From: Lactobacillus kefiranofaciens
GTDB taxonomy: Bacteria; Bacillota; Bacilli; Lactobacillales; Lactobacillaceae
DNA: 64,000 bases
Direction of reading: 5' to 3'
Assembly (NCBI RefSeq): GCF_900103655.1
Contig: NZ_FMXC01000002.1
Location: forward strand, 62,001 to 126,000
Numbering within the stretch: position 1 is the stretch's first letter; every line of letters starts with the position of its first letter. This document shows positions 1 to 8,641 of the stretch, in pieces. The notes beneath the pieces are model-generated. The model was given only the letters and a program-made list of their open reading frames with translations, ran no database searches and was not told the DNA's origin. The translations under genes and the position numbers were made by a program.

Positions 1-405
1 GATTACGTTTTGCTGTACATCCCTACTTAAATAGCCAGCTGCAAAGTAATTATTATTGCGCGCATCCAAGCCCGTGATCACCAAGGCCTCTTCTTTAACA
101 CCTTTAGCTAAAGCTTGCAGAGTTGAAATGCCAACTACTTCTTTGCTCAAAATGCTGGCAAACATCTTCACAGTCGTAATGCCAATCCGCAGACCAGTAT
201 ATGAACCAGGTCCAATAGCTACGGCAAAACGATCGATATCTTTTAAGGTTAAATTATTATCTTTTAAAATTTCATCAATTAATGGATCAAGGTGTTCACT
301 ATGATTGCGTTCATCTTGTTCGTTTTTTTCCACAATAACTTGTTGACCATCATTTAAGGCAACGCTCAAATGATTAGTAGCTGTAGAAACACTTAAGATT
401 TTCAT
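1..405 (-). CDS. tsaB: tRNA threonylcarbamoyladenosine biosynthesis protein TsaB (3' end outside window)
   Basis: Reading leftward from an ATG at 405, 135 codons stay open to the window edge, so the C-terminus is missing. The N-terminus MKILSVSTATNHLSVAL and the segment AVAIGPGSYTGLRIG are typical of TsaB, the ASKHA-fold partner of TsaD in the complex that makes the t6A37 modification of ANN-decoding tRNAs in the cytoplasm. TsaB is a scaffolding, non-catalytic paralogue of TsaD. It lies 24 bases downstream of the folate S-component gene, possibly on the same transcript. Identification is firm; only the missing end limits it. Confidence 0.9.
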   Translation of the reverse strand, partial: MKILSVSTATNHLSVALNDGQQVIVEKNEQDERNHSEHLDPLIDEILKDNNLTLKDIDRFAVAIGPGSYTGLRIGITTVKMFASILSKEVVGISTLQALAKGVKEEALVITGLDARNNNYFAAGYLSRDVQQNVI

Positions 406-429
406 TATCAATTCTCTTTCCGCTTTAAA

Positions 430-948
430 TTACTTTTTTATTTTAACACGAGAAACAGCTTGCAATACAAAGTAGATCACAATCATTTGAATCCAAGGCA
501 TGATCATCTCTTTCGGTAGACGCTGCACTAGAGCCGCATTAAAATTCAGCCCATACATGATATGCAGCCAAAGCGTATTCATCCCGATATTTACAATGAT
601 TGTAACTAAAATCGTTGAAGCAATAATTCGCCATATCTTGACCGGCTTATTATACAAAAACAGGGCATAAATTAGTGGCCCAGCCATTGCAGTCAATGTA
701 AAACCAATAAAAAAACCACCTTGATCGCCAAAAATAGCTGAGGCAATTAGATCACTAATGCCGCCTCCAATTGTCCCCCATAACGGACCAAATAAGTAGC
801 CTAACAAGACGCTCCCTACAAAACCTAGTCCTATTTTTACAATAGTCGGTCCAAATGAAATCTGTCCTAAAATAATCTTCATTGCGACAACCATACCCAA
901 AAAGACCATTTGTTGCAAATCCGTTTGCAAAATCTTCCTTGTATTCAT
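430..948 (-). CDS. folT: Folate-type ECF transporter S component
   Basis: A 172-residue, very hydrophobic protein with about five or six membrane segments. It has the FolT-family pattern VKIGLGFVGSVLLGYLFGP and a GGGISDLIASAIFG loop near residues 60-75. S components bind a vitamin in the membrane and dock onto the shared EcfA-EcfA'-EcfT module, which this window encodes at 50129-52603. The gene follows the acyl-ACP thioesterase gene by 43 bases and has no riboswitch in that gap. The substrate (folate) is inferred from family resemblance; another vitamin is possible. Confidence 0.75.
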   Translation of the reverse strand: MNTRKILQTDLQQMVFLGMVVAMKIILGQISFGPTIVKIGLGFVGSVLLGYLFGPLWGTIGGGISDLIASAIFGDQGGFFIGFTLTAMAGPLIYALFLYNKPVKIWRIIASTILVTIIVNIGMNTLWLHIMYGLNFNAALVQRLPKEMIMPWIQMIVIYFVLQAVSRVKIKK

Positions 949-991
949 TCCGCCATCCCCCTATAAAAAAAGTATAACTAACGTCATGTCT

Positions 992-1726
992 TTATGCCTT
1001 ACGCCAACCTAGTTCACAGACAGCTTTTACGGTTCCATCCTGTGCCTTAATAACATGATATGATTTAATATTATCATCTTCTACTAAGTTAATGCAAGAA
1101 TTAATTTTCTCGCCATAATGTACTTCTTTATCAAACTTAAGATCAATCGTATCTACTACATGGCTTTTTAAGAAATCGCGTTCAAGCAAATCAATAAACC
1201 AACTAAAATAATGACTATTAGTCACATGATGATTAGTATCTAAATCATCATAGCGAGTGCGATAGCTTCGCTGGGCTTGATAATTATCTAATGGACGCAG
1301 ACGCGGAAAACGAGGCATCTTCTTAAGTAGCGGTACGCCCCAGTCTGCCATCATTTTTTGATCAGCGGGAACCATATGACGCTTTTTCAAATCAAGCATT
1401 ACCCACTGACTCTTTACCGTAACCAATGGATTGCCAGCTTGATCTGCAACACCGAAATCACGATACTCAAAAAAGCGATTATAGCCACTAGCATTAGTAC
1501 TTAAAACTACTTGATCACCTGGCTGAGGCAAAGCCTTAATATTAAAATGATATTGCGTAACGACCCAACCTAACCCTCGCTTAACTAAATCATCAGTTCC
1601 AGCGCCGCCTTCATCTAATTGATGCTCAGAAACCTGCATCATTAGATCAACTAAAGAAGTTAACTTCAGTCGACGATTCTCATCACAATCTTTAAATTCA
1701 ATTTGATAGTTTTCAGTGTATTTCAT
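992..1726 (-). CDS. Acyl-ACP thioesterase (FatA-like, double hotdog)
   Basis: A 244-residue protein with two consecutive hotdog domains. The first begins with YQIEFKDCDENRRLKL, where thioesterases bind substrate around an Asp-rich strand. The second carries DDLDTNHHVTNSHYF at about residues 165-179, matching the Asn/His catalytic motif of the bacterial acyl-ACP thioesterase family. It should hydrolyse acyl-ACP to free fatty acid and ACP in the cytoplasm. The gene starts 2 bases after the rsmI stop, so the two are probably co-transcribed. The family call is strong; chain-length preference cannot be read from sequence. Confidence 0.85.
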   Translation of the reverse strand: MKYTENYQIEFKDCDENRRLKLTSLVDLMMQVSEHQLDEGGAGTDDLVKRGLGWVVTQYHFNIKALPQPGDQVVLSTNASGYNRFFEYRDFGVADQAGNPLVTVKSQWVMLDLKKRHMVPADQKMMADWGVPLLKKMPRFPRLRPLDNYQAQRSYRTRYDDLDTNHHVTNSHYFSWFIDLLERDFLKSHVVDTIDLKFDKEVHYGEKINSCINLVEDDNIKSYHVIKAQDGTVKAVCELGWRKA

Positions 1727-1728
1727 GT

Positions 1729-2580
1729 TTATCCTTGGTGATATTCATCATACAATTCATTTTTAGAAACATGATGCTCCTTAGCTACTTGCTTAATTGC
1801 ATCTTTCTTAGACTCGCCTTTTTTGACTAGAGTATTGACTAAATCAATTAATTCTGCCCAAGACAGTTGCTTAGGAGCTTCCGTATTTGGTGAAATCAAG
1901 ATTACAAATTCACCCCGCGGTGCATTTTTAGCAAAATAATCCGTTACTTCCTGCACCGTGCCGCGAATAAATTCTTCATGAATTTTAGTTAATTCACGTG
2001 CAGCCACAATTTGCCGATCGGCAGGCAAAACCGTGGCTAAGTTTTTCAAGGTCTTAGCTAAACGATGTGGTGCTTCATAAAAAATCGAAGTAGCTTTGGC
2101 TTTTTCCATTTGTTCAAAATATGTTTTCTGCTCCGACGACTTTCGTTGCAAAAAACCATAATAAGTAAACGGCTGATTAAAGCCTGATGCAATCAAAGCA
2201 GTTGAAAAAGCATTAGGGCCAGGAAGCGGCACAACGGGAATATCATGCTTAATGCACTCTTGCACTAGAATATAGCCCGGATCAGAAATTACCGGCATCC
2301 CCGCATCACTGATCTCCGCAATCACGTTGCCTTCCTGCATCAACTTGATCAATTCAGGCGCGCGTTCTTTAGAATTATATTTATGAAAAGAAATCATGTG
2401 ATTATGAACACCAATTTTTTCTAGCAGAATCCCACTTGTTCTCGTATCTTCTGCCGCAACATAATCTGCATTGGTCAAAACTTTCTTAGCCCGAATGGTA
2501 ATATCTTCTAAATTGCCAATCGGCGTAGGAACCAAATAAAGCTTGCCTTCATCTTTAGCATAGCTACTCTGACGTTTCAT
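1729..2580 (-). CDS. rsmI: 16S rRNA (cytidine(1402)-2'-O)-methyltransferase RsmI
   Basis: A 283-residue SAM-dependent methyltransferase of the tetrapyrrole-methylase fold. LYLVPTPIGNLEDITIRA opens the catalytic domain, and VAAEDTRTSGILL and LPGPNAFSTALIASG are RsmI signatures. The C-terminal region has a helical tail (ELIDLVNTLVKKGESKKDA) typical of Gram-positive RsmI. It 2'-O-methylates C1402 in the decoding centre. Its ATG overlaps the yabA stop, a frequent arrangement in Firmicutes. Confidence 0.95.
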   Translation of the reverse strand: MKRQSSYAKDEGKLYLVPTPIGNLEDITIRAKKVLTNADYVAAEDTRTSGILLEKIGVHNHMISFHKYNSKERAPELIKLMQEGNVIAEISDAGMPVISDPGYILVQECIKHDIPVVPLPGPNAFSTALIASGFNQPFTYYGFLQRKSSEQKTYFEQMEKAKATSIFYEAPHRLAKTLKNLATVLPADRQIVAARELTKIHEEFIRGTVQEVTDYFAKNAPRGEFVILISPNTEAPKQLSWAELIDLVNTLVKKGESKKDAIKQVAKEHHVSKNELYDEYHQG

Positions 2581-2930
2581 TATCTACCGTCCTTTTTTCT
2601 GCCCTTTTTTTCACCAAAATTGTCTAAAATATCAAGACAAAACATGCAATCTGCACTTGGATCACGATGTGAACCATAATACATATTACAAATATGGTAA
2701 CCAGAATCATAAATCTTCTTCAATGACTCCAATCCACTTTGTGTCTTGGTTTCTGGAGCAGGCTGATTCTCCGTTAACTTATCCAGCTTTTCATGGAGTA
2801 ACTGATTTTCCACTTTTAATTCAGTATTCTCCTTCAAAGTTTCTAAAATATCATTTTCAAGACTAGCAATCGTTTTAGTCATATTTTCGGTTGTTTCTTG
2901 TAATCGTTGTAGTTTTGAATATGGATCCAA
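2580..2930 (-). CDS. yabA: Replication initiation control protein YabA
   Basis: A 116-residue protein. Residues 1-55 are a heptad-rich coiled coil (KLQRLQETTENMTKTIASL), the tetramerisation region of YabA. A C-terminal zinc-binding segment with a Cys-containing YHICNMYYG and CMFC around residues 77-98 follows a linker. YabA binds DnaA and DnaN and holds back over-initiation. The neighbours holB upstream and rsmI downstream are the conserved Firmicute context. The final residues are very basic (GEKKGRKKDGR). Confidence 0.93.
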   Translation of the reverse strand: MDPYSKLQRLQETTENMTKTIASLENDILETLKENTELKVENQLLHEKLDKLTENQPAPETKTQSGLESLKKIYDSGYHICNMYYGSHRDPSADCMFCLDILDNFGEKKGRKKDGR

Positions 2931-2941
2931 TTAAAAAACAC

Positions 2942-3799
2942 CTACTTCCATCTTAAGGCAAGATAATCTAGTGCATTACGTAAGCTCACATTGCTTAGTC
3001 GCATCTTGTCAACTTCAATCAAATCTTTTAACATTTGCGCCGCATTTAACATTTTTCGCGTATCTGTCAAATCATGCTCAGCTAGCAACTTTAATCTAAC
3101 TAAAATATAGCGTTGCTCAGACATTAACTTAGCACCTTCAGATAATTTATGGACACTGACCAATGCTAAACTATTATGTTCTAACATTTCTTGATAAAAA
3201 TACTTGATCTCTTGATCCCATTTATCTAAGTTGCCTAATTCATCAATCTCGCTTTTGGTAAAACCATTTTCAAGCAAAATTGCAGTTTTACCGCTAGGCT
3301 TTTCACCATTATCAAAATTGATAATCTGAGTTCTAGAACGAACCGTCGGCAAAATTTGATCACTATTATTAGTAATTAAAATTGTGACTACTGGCGCCAC
3401 CGGTTCTTCCAATAGATTAAGCAGACCGTTGGCTGCAGCTAAAGTCATCTTCTGAGCTTCATTGATAAAGAAGAAGCGCCGCTTGCTTTCTACTGGGCTT
3501 TTAGCTAGTTCTTCTTTTAAAGGACGAACTTGATCGATTCCTAAAGTCTGCTTGCCTTGTGGCTCAACTAATAAAACATCCGGATGATTGCCTGATAGAA
3601 TCTGTCTGCAATTTTGGCAGCTACCATCTGGCTTAGTTTCACCAGTACAATTAAACAAACAGGCTAGCCAATAGGCCGTATTGAGTGCTCGATGCTCATC
3701 ACTATCCACGAAAAGATAACTATGAGCCAACTTTTTTTGTTCGTATGCCCTCTGTAGAAATTCAGCTTGTCTTGTTCCTATGTTTTTAATATCAATCAT
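2942..3799 (-). CDS. holB: DNA polymerase III subunit delta'
   Basis: A 285-residue AAA+ clamp-loader subunit. It has a C-x8-C-x2-C-type cysteine cluster (LFNCTGETKPDGSCQNC), LLNLLEEPVAPVVTILIT as the Walker-B/sensor region, and an SRT motif in PTVRSRTQIINF (trans-acting arginine). A P-loop is degenerate, as usual for delta'. It works with DnaX (encoded 2.3 kb upstream) and delta to load the beta clamp. ATG overlaps the stop of the upstream PII-like gene by one base. Confidence 0.93.
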   Translation of the reverse strand: MIDIKNIGTRQAEFLQRAYEQKKLAHSYLFVDSDEHRALNTAYWLACLFNCTGETKPDGSCQNCRQILSGNHPDVLLVEPQGKQTLGIDQVRPLKEELAKSPVESKRRFFFINEAQKMTLAAANGLLNLLEEPVAPVVTILITNNSDQILPTVRSRTQIINFDNGEKPSGKTAILLENGFTKSEIDELGNLDKWDQEIKYFYQEMLEHNSLALVSVHKLSEGAKLMSEQRYILVRLKLLAEHDLTDTRKMLNAAQMLKDLIEVDKMRLSNVSLRNALDYLALRWK

Positions 3800-4119
3800 T
3801 AGAAGCGTTTAAACTCATCAACTGGAACGACGAAACAAGTAGCACCGCCTACGGTAACCTTAAGCGGCTGCGTAATTTCATATCCGGTCGAAATCATGTG
3901 CGGTGTTGCTATCTCTTCTCTTGCACGTGATTCCTCTTTAATAATTTTCAAGACATCTTTTACTTTTTCATCTGCACATCCTACTAAAAATGTAGTATTT
4001 CCTTGACTTAAAAAGCCACCTGAAGTTGCTAATTTAGTAGCACGCACATTGTTTTTGACAAACGCCCTTTGCAAATTATTGGAATCTTCTTTTTGTACAA
4101 TAGCAATTACTAATTTCAT
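3799..4119 (-). CDS. darA: Cyclic-di-AMP receptor, PII-like (DarA/PstA/YaaQ)
   Basis: A 106-residue protein of the PII-like fold found between tmk and holB in Firmicutes. Visible family features are MKLVIAIVQKED at the N-terminus, the loop RATKLATSGGFLSQGNTTFLV around residues 27-47 and the C-terminal GGATCFVVPVDEFKRF. The family binds c-di-AMP as a trimer; its downstream partner is not settled. Despite one common name (PstA), it is not the phosphate permease subunit also in this window. Confidence 0.92.
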   Translation of the reverse strand: MKLVIAIVQKEDSNNLQRAFVKNNVRATKLATSGGFLSQGNTTFLVGCADEKVKDVLKIIKEESRAREEIATPHMISTGYEITQPLKVTVGGATCFVVPVDEFKRF

Positions 4120-4130
4120 CTAATCAGTCC

Positions 4131-4769
4131 TTAAAATATCTCTGGCATTCGCTGTTTTAGAGTAATGATTACCTGCTTAACTACCTGTTCAATTGGCTGA
4201 GTCGCATCAATAGTAACGAAGCGCTCAGGGTACATCTGCTTAATTTTTTGAAAGCCAGCGTAAACTTTTTTATGAAAAGCAAGATTTTCTTGTTCTAAAC
4301 GATCTTCCTGATCTGGACGCAGTTTTTTTATTCGACTAAGTCCTACTTCGGGAGCAACATCTAAGAAGAAAGTCAAATCCGGATCAAGCTTACCAGTAGC
4401 GAAATCGTTAATCTGCTTAACCTCCGCAATTCCTAGATCTCGACCTTCCCCTTGATAAGCTAAAGAGCTATCCACAAAACGATCAGAAAAGACAAGTTTT
4501 CCCGTCTTCAGTGCAGGGCGAATAATCTCTTCAACATGCTGACTTCTTGAAGCTGCATATAGAAGTGCTTCTGTTTTCGCATTCATTTCGTCATTAGCTG
4601 GATCCAAAATAATATCTCGAATCTTTTCCGCAATCTTTGACCCACCGGGCTCACGCGTCACAAGATATTGTGGTCTAAGTTCTGGGCCAATTTCAGCTAA
4701 TACTTCTTTTAAAACGGTACTTTTTCCCGCACCATCAGGGCCTTCGAAACTAACAAAATAACCTTTCAT
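4131..4769 (-). CDS. tmk: Thymidylate kinase
   Basis: A 212-residue dTMP kinase. [11 protein letters not shown] near residue 8 is the P-loop, [14 protein letters not shown] is the DRE/REPGG substrate motif, and [13 protein letters not shown] is the Asp-Arg-rich dTMP site. EDRLEQE lies in the lid region. The start was set at the ATG at 4769 because GGAGG sits 5 bases upstream. A further in-frame ATG four codons earlier overlaps that ribosome binding site and is unlikely to be used. It phosphorylates dTMP to dTDP and leads the tmk-darA-holB-yabA run. Confidence 0.95.
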   Translation of the reverse strand: MKGYFVSFEGPDGAGKSTVLKEVLAEIGPELRPQYLVTREPGGSKIAEKIRDIILDPANDEMNAKTEALLYAASRSQHVEEIIRPALKTGKLVFSDRFVDSSLAYQGEGRDLGIAEVKQINDFATGKLDPDLTFFLDVAPEVGLSRIKKLRPDQEDRLEQENLAFHKKVYAGFQKIKQMYPERFVTIDATQPIEQVVKQVIITLKQRMPEIF

Positions 4770-4843
4770 AAAATCCTCCATAGGTCTATTTTACAGAAGT
4801 TTCACAAATATTAACAGTCCTAGAAATTTTTAATTAGACAAAT

Positions 4844-4868
4844 AAAAAAAGCCCCTTAATAGGACTTA
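4844..4868 (-). terminator. Intrinsic terminator after yaaL
   Basis: On the minus strand AAGTCC pairs with GGGCTT around a short A/T loop, followed by seven U residues. It lies just downstream of the yaaL stop and separates the dnaX-recR-yaaL transcript from tmk. The stem contains a G-U pair and is short. Confidence 0.6.
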
Positions 4869-4871
4869 ATT

Positions 4872-5108
4872 TTATTGCGTAATCGCATTAGTGATACCAC
4901 TAAATCTTGTGCCTCGATGACGAGCCTCATTATACAAAAAAGTATACTTAGCCTTTAAAATTCTACCTTGAATATAGTTATCATCTGACAGGTCTAATGT
5001 GTTTTGGTCTAAATCTTGTTCCCGGGCAATCTGGTTTTGCAGTTTTTCAATTTCTGCTACCAATTTTCGATCGCCAAGCTCTTGAATTTTTTCTTTGTTT
5101 CTAGCCAT
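4872..5108 (-). CDS. yaaL: YaaL family protein (DUF2508)
   Basis: A 78-residue, highly charged, mostly helical protein beginning [17 protein letters not shown]. It matches the small YaaL/DUF2508 family always found directly after recR in Bacilli. Function is not established. The start overlaps the recR stop, indicating translational coupling. A terminator follows at once. Confidence 0.85.
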   Translation of the reverse strand: MARNKEKIQELGDRKLVAEIEKLQNQIAREQDLDQNTLDLSDDNYIQGRILKAKYTFLYNEARHRGTRFSGITNAITQ

Positions 5109-5707
5109 TATAATGCCGTTCTTCCTTGTACTGCTCGCTTCAAGGTAATCGAATTAGCGTATTCAATATCACTACCCACAGATAATCCAGCTGCTAAGCG
5201 AGTTACCTTTATACCTGCAGGTTTAATTAATTTACTGATATACATCGCCGTTGATTCGCCTTCCGGAGTGGAATTCAGGGCTAAAATTATTTCTTTAACC
5301 TCGTCGTGTTTTTGCAAACGGGTAATCAAAGATTTAATATTGATCTCTTCTGGTCCAATTCCATCCATCGGTGAAAGCACGCCATGAAGCACATGATAGA
5401 GCCCATCATATTCGCCCATTTCTTCAAACGCCATTAAATCTTTAGGCTGTTCAACCACCATAATCGTTGTCTGATCTCGATTAGGATTAGAGCAAATATC
5501 ACAGATATCCTTTTCAGTAATATTACCGCAAATTGGACATTGGTGAATATCTTTTTTCACTTGAATTAAGGCTTTCGCAAAATCCTCAACATCTTCCTGC
5601 GGCATATCCATCGTATAAAAAGCTAACCGAGTAGCGGTTTTTTCACCGATGCCTGGCAACTTCATATAAGCATCAATTAAATGCGCAATTGGTAATGGAT
5701 ATTGCAA
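5108..5707 (-). CDS. recR: Recombination protein RecR
   Basis: A 199-residue protein with the full RecR layout. A helix-hairpin-helix ([14 protein letters not shown]) is near residues 18-31. A C4 zinc finger ([16 protein letters not shown]) is near 57-72. A Toprim domain ([19 protein letters not shown], then [16 protein letters not shown]) follows, and a C-terminal Walker-B-like [14 protein letters not shown] closes it. It loads RecA with RecF/RecO at single-stranded gaps. It begins immediately after ybaB, the standard dnaX-ybaB-recR operon. Confidence 0.96.
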   Translation of the reverse strand: MQYPLPIAHLIDAYMKLPGIGEKTATRLAFYTMDMPQEDVEDFAKALIQVKKDIHQCPICGNITEKDICDICSNPNRDQTTIMVVEQPKDLMAFEEMGEYDGLYHVLHGVLSPMDGIGPEEINIKSLITRLQKHDEVKEIILALNSTPEGESTAMYISKLIKPAGIKVTRLAAGLSVGSDIEYANSITLKRAVQGRTAL

Positions 5708-6043
5708 TTACATCAAACCTTTCGTATATTTACCTAAACTAGCTTGAGTTGCTTCATCGATTTGAGCTAAACCCTTGTTAACCGCATCGATTACCAAATC
5801 TTGCAACATATCTGGATCATCTGGATCGATTGCTTCTTTATTAATCTTGATGTCTTTTAACTTACGATCGCCAGTAAAGGTAGCAACCACCAAATCATCG
5901 GCTGACTTACCAGTAAACTCTTGGGCAGTAATATTTTCTTGCTCTTCTGCCATTTGTGCTTGTAATTTCTTTGCTTGCTTCATCATCTGTTGCATGTTCA
6001 TGCCGCCAATGCCCATACCGCCAAAATTAGGTCTTCTACTCAT
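5708..6043 (-). CDS. YbaB/EbfC family nucleoid-associated protein
   Basis: A 111-residue protein with a Met/Gln-rich amphipathic helix ([15 protein letters not shown], residues 17-31) and the small alpha-beta dimer domain of YbaB/EbfC ([20 protein letters not shown]). Family members bind DNA as tweezers-like dimers. The position between dnaX and recR is diagnostic. Confidence 0.93.
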   Translation of the reverse strand: MSRRPNFGGMGIGGMNMQQMMKQAKKLQAQMAEEQENITAQEFTGKSADDLVVATFTGDRKLKDIKINKEAIDPDDPDMLQDLVIDAVNKGLAQIDEATQASLGKYTKGLM

Positions 6044-6056
6044 AATTCATATCTTC

Positions 6057-7850
6057 TTAATCTTTAATAGTTACAGTATCGCCAAAGAGTTCCTTTGCTT
6101 TATTAATTACTTGTAAATCATCTTTGGTTTCTGCTTCTTCTTTTACTTCAATTTGTTGCTTTTTCTTAGCTAGCAACTCATCCTTGTGACTTTGAACAAA
6201 TTCCTTTCTCACAGCTAGCCAATCTTCATCTGGAACTAAAACAATTCTATAAGAACGTTTGGCGAACTTTTCAATCAAATCTGTCAATTTATCCAAGAAA
6301 TCGCTATTAGTAGCATTTTCAAACCATAAAGTGTATTTGCACTTCATCACTACTTGATCTGGACTAGCAGCCACCGGCTCAAGCACATCAAGCAAAGCTT
6401 TCTCCGATACTGCTAATACAGATTGCAAGTCAGGCCAGACATTTTTAACCGTAGTTAAATCTGCACGCGTGGCGTTTTCAAGAACATGATAAACCTCTTT
6501 ACGGTTAATTGCCGCACTTTTTTTGATTCTTTTTTTAGTTTGCTTAACCGGCTGCTGCTCCGTCTTAACCAATGGTTTGCTTGGTGTTTTAGGCAGTGCC
6601 GTATCCAAATGAAACACTTGATTTTGCGCTACCGGTTGTTTAGCTAATTGAGCAACTTTTTGCGTTAAATCTACGATCTGTTTCTTTAAAGCCGCTAATT
6701 CCGCAGACATATCAGCATTGCCTTGAACTGGAGCCTTAGCTACTGTAGAAGCTACAGCCTTATCAGTTTTCTCAGCTTGAGGGCTGCTTGCTTCAACTAA
6801 AAATACTTCCAGTGGAATCTGTTGTTGATTAGTATAGCGTAAATCATTTAGAGCCTTGTTAGCCAAAGTGATCAAACGATAATAAGTTGCTGTAGGGATA
6901 TGTTTTATTTTGGTAATAAAATCTGCAGATAAAAAAGTATCCTTCGTCTCGTCACCAGTCTTAATCAGCATTAAGCTCTTAGTTGCCAAGTCAATCAATT
7001 CATCTAAGATATTCTTAGAGCTAGCTCCTTGATCTAATTCCTTCTGTGCTAACTTCAACGCGCTGCCGGCATCCTGGTTAAGCAAAGCTAACAAGATCTG
7101 TTCAATATTCTCTCTGGCTGCAAAACCGGTAATCTGCAAAGCATCGTTATAATTGACACTTTCTTTTTCATAGCTAAGCAGCTGATCTAGAATGCTAAGT
7201 GCATCCCGCATCCCACCATCAGCAACTTGCGCGATTACAGCCAAAGCTTTATCTTCATACTTAATATTTTCTTGTTCGAGAATATACTTCATTCTCTTTT
7301 CAAGGTCGCTTTTTGAAATTCGTTTAAAATTATACCGCTGCGTTCTCGAGATAATGGTAGCTGGCACCTTCTGCAGTTCAGTCGTTGCTAAAATGAAAAC
7401 AACATACTCTGGCGGCTCTTCCAAAGTCTTAAGCAAGGCATTAAAAGCTCCCATTGAGAGCATATGAACTTCGTCGATAATATAAACTTTATACTTACCT
7501 TCAGTAGGAGCGTATTTTACCTTATCACGAATCTCTCGAATTTCATCAACCCCGTTGTTGGAGGCTGCGTCGATTTCCATAATATCCGGCATTGAACCTT
7601 TATCCGCTGCAATACAATTGGCGCATTTATTACAAGGCTCGCCGTCTTGAAGATTAGTACAGTTTAACGCTTTAGCAAAAATTTTGGCACAGGAGGTCTT
7701 ACCCGTTCCACGAGGTCCCGCAAATAAAAATGCATGGGAAACTTTGCCTCGCTTGATCGCGTTCTTAAGAGTATCGGTAATTGCCTCTTGACCAATCACA
7801 CTGTCAAAAGTACGTGGCCGCCATTTACGATATAGCGCTTGATAAGCCAT
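6057..7850 (-). CDS. dnaX: DNA polymerase III subunits gamma/tau
   Basis: A 597-residue AAA+ clamp-loader ATPase. Walker A is GPRGTGKT at residues 45-52. A zinc module with CNKCANC lies near 76-82, DEVHMLS is Walker B, and RTQRYNF carries the sensor/SRC-type arginine. After domain III (to about 370) comes a Pro/Gln/Lys linker and a C-terminal tau domain that would bind the polymerase. Two A7 runs sit in the linker at 6518-6536, where a gamma-like product would end if slippage occurs. It heads the dnaX-ybaB-recR-yaaL operon, downstream of the SRP RNA. Confidence 0.96.
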   Translation of the reverse strand: MAYQALYRKWRPRTFDSVIGQEAITDTLKNAIKRGKVSHAFLFAGPRGTGKTSCAKIFAKALNCTNLQDGEPCNKCANCIAADKGSMPDIMEIDAASNNGVDEIREIRDKVKYAPTEGKYKVYIIDEVHMLSMGAFNALLKTLEEPPEYVVFILATTELQKVPATIISRTQRYNFKRISKSDLEKRMKYILEQENIKYEDKALAVIAQVADGGMRDALSILDQLLSYEKESVNYNDALQITGFAARENIEQILLALLNQDAGSALKLAQKELDQGASSKNILDELIDLATKSLMLIKTGDETKDTFLSADFITKIKHIPTATYYRLITLANKALNDLRYTNQQQIPLEVFLVEASSPQAEKTDKAVASTVAKAPVQGNADMSAELAALKKQIVDLTQKVAQLAKQPVAQNQVFHLDTALPKTPSKPLVKTEQQPVKQTKKRIKKSAAINRKEVYHVLENATRADLTTVKNVWPDLQSVLAVSEKALLDVLEPVAASPDQVVMKCKYTLWFENATNSDFLDKLTDLIEKFAKRSYRIVLVPDEDWLAVRKEFVQSHKDELLAKKKQQIEVKEEAETKDDLQVINKAKELFGDTVTIKD

Positions 7851-7867
7851 AGATTCTCTTCCCTAGT

Positions 7868-7899
7868 AAAAAAACTCCTAACCCTAAAAGAGCTAAGAG
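7868..7899 (-). terminator. Intrinsic terminator of the SRP RNA
   Basis: On the minus strand CTCTTAGCTC pairs with GGGTTAGGAG (10 pairs including G-U) around TTTTA, followed by seven U residues. It follows the small SRP RNA and precedes dnaX by about 17 bases. Confidence 0.85.
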
Positions 7900-7914
7900 C
7901 TTGTTAATTGTCTA

Positions 7915-7995
7915 ATAAAGGGCACATGCCCGAGCAACCTTAGTGCTGCTACCTTCCGGTCCTGACACAATTCAGAGGTCAAACATTGCCCACAA
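7915..7995 (-). ncRNA. ffs: Small (4.5S-type) signal recognition particle RNA
   Basis: The minus strand shows the universally conserved SRP helix 8: GTCAGGACCGGAAGGTAGCAGC at 7944-7965 (the GGAA tetraloop plus the asymmetric internal loop that binds Ffh). It is flanked by complementary arms starting GTGGGCAATG and ending GGGCATGTGCCC. The size is that of a short hairpin SRP RNA rather than the long Bacillus scRNA, and it sits between tadA and dnaX as in other lactobacilli. Exact ends are estimated from the pairing. Confidence 0.93.
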
Positions 7996-8044
7996 AATAT
8001 AATACCGTATTTTGCTGGTGTTTTCTAGTTTCTTGCATGAAAAA

Positions 8045-8551
8045 TTAATTATTTTCTGTTTTTTTAGCTAACTTCTGCGCCTTTTGCTTTTCACGAATCG
8101 CTCTAAAAAAATCCTTTAACATTTGCGCACACTGATCATGGAACAATCCTCGAATTGCATGGGGATGATGGTTAAATTTTTCTACCGTAAATAAATCAAT
8201 TACCGAACCACAGGCTCCAGCCTTAGGATCAAGCGCGCCAAAATAGACATCTTTGATTCTAGAATTGATAATCGCTCCTGCACACATGGGACAAGGTTCT
8301 AAAGTAACAAATAAACTACAGTCGATTAAACGCCACATGCCTAAATTCTTACAAGCCTCTTTAATAGCAATCATTTCAGCATGTTGTGTTGCATCTTCAT
8401 CGAGTTCTCGTCGATTATAACCGGTGCCAATTACTTTCCCCTCCGGATCAACAATAATCGCACCAATTGGGACTTCTCCTTGTTTTTCAGCCTTTCGGGC
8501 TTCTTTAATGGCTAATTGCATGTATTTCTTTTTATCATCGCTAGAAAGCAT
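8045..8551 (-). CDS. tadA: tRNA adenosine(34) deaminase
   Basis: A 168-residue cytidine-deaminase-fold enzyme. The zinc site is HAEMIAI (His-Ala-Glu) plus PCPMCAGAII (two Cys). VPIGAIIVDPEGKVIG is the typical N-terminal strand. It converts A34 to inosine in tRNA-Arg(ACG). The start is taken as the ATG at 8551, preceded by AGAGGTG; an in-frame GTG five codons earlier lies inside that ribosome binding site. Confidence 0.94.
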   Translation of the reverse strand: MLSSDDKKKYMQLAIKEARKAEKQGEVPIGAIIVDPEGKVIGTGYNRRELDEDATQHAEMIAIKEACKNLGMWRLIDCSLFVTLEPCPMCAGAIINSRIKDVYFGALDPKAGACGSVIDLFTVEKFNHHPHAIRGLFHDQCAQMLKDFFRAIREKQKAQKLAKKTENN

Positions 8552-8590
8552 TATTTCACCTCTCACTGACTGTTACGATCTCATTGTATC

Positions 8591-8621
8591 AAAAAAGAGC
8601 CGATCTTTTTGACCAGCTCTT
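8591..8621 (-). terminator. Intrinsic terminator after the 60-residue membrane gene
   Basis: An 11-pair stem on the minus strand (AAGAGCTGGTC with GATCGGCTCTT, including G-U pairs), loop AAAAA, then six U residues. It lies about 20 bases past the stop at 8642 and insulates tadA. Confidence 0.87.
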
Positions 8622-8641
8622 GAACTTATTCTTAGTGCTTA

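Noticed and set aside
948-991. Riboswitch before the folate S component
   Set aside because: The gap is only 43 bases and has no conserved THF-box sequence.
4770-4781. Four extra N-terminal codons for tmk
   Set aside because: They would consume the GGAGG site used for the ATG at 4769.
6505-6540. Canonical programmed -1 frameshift in dnaX
   Set aside because: The heptamer is not in the required phase (codons read ACT-AAA-AAA-AGA); only slippage remains possible.
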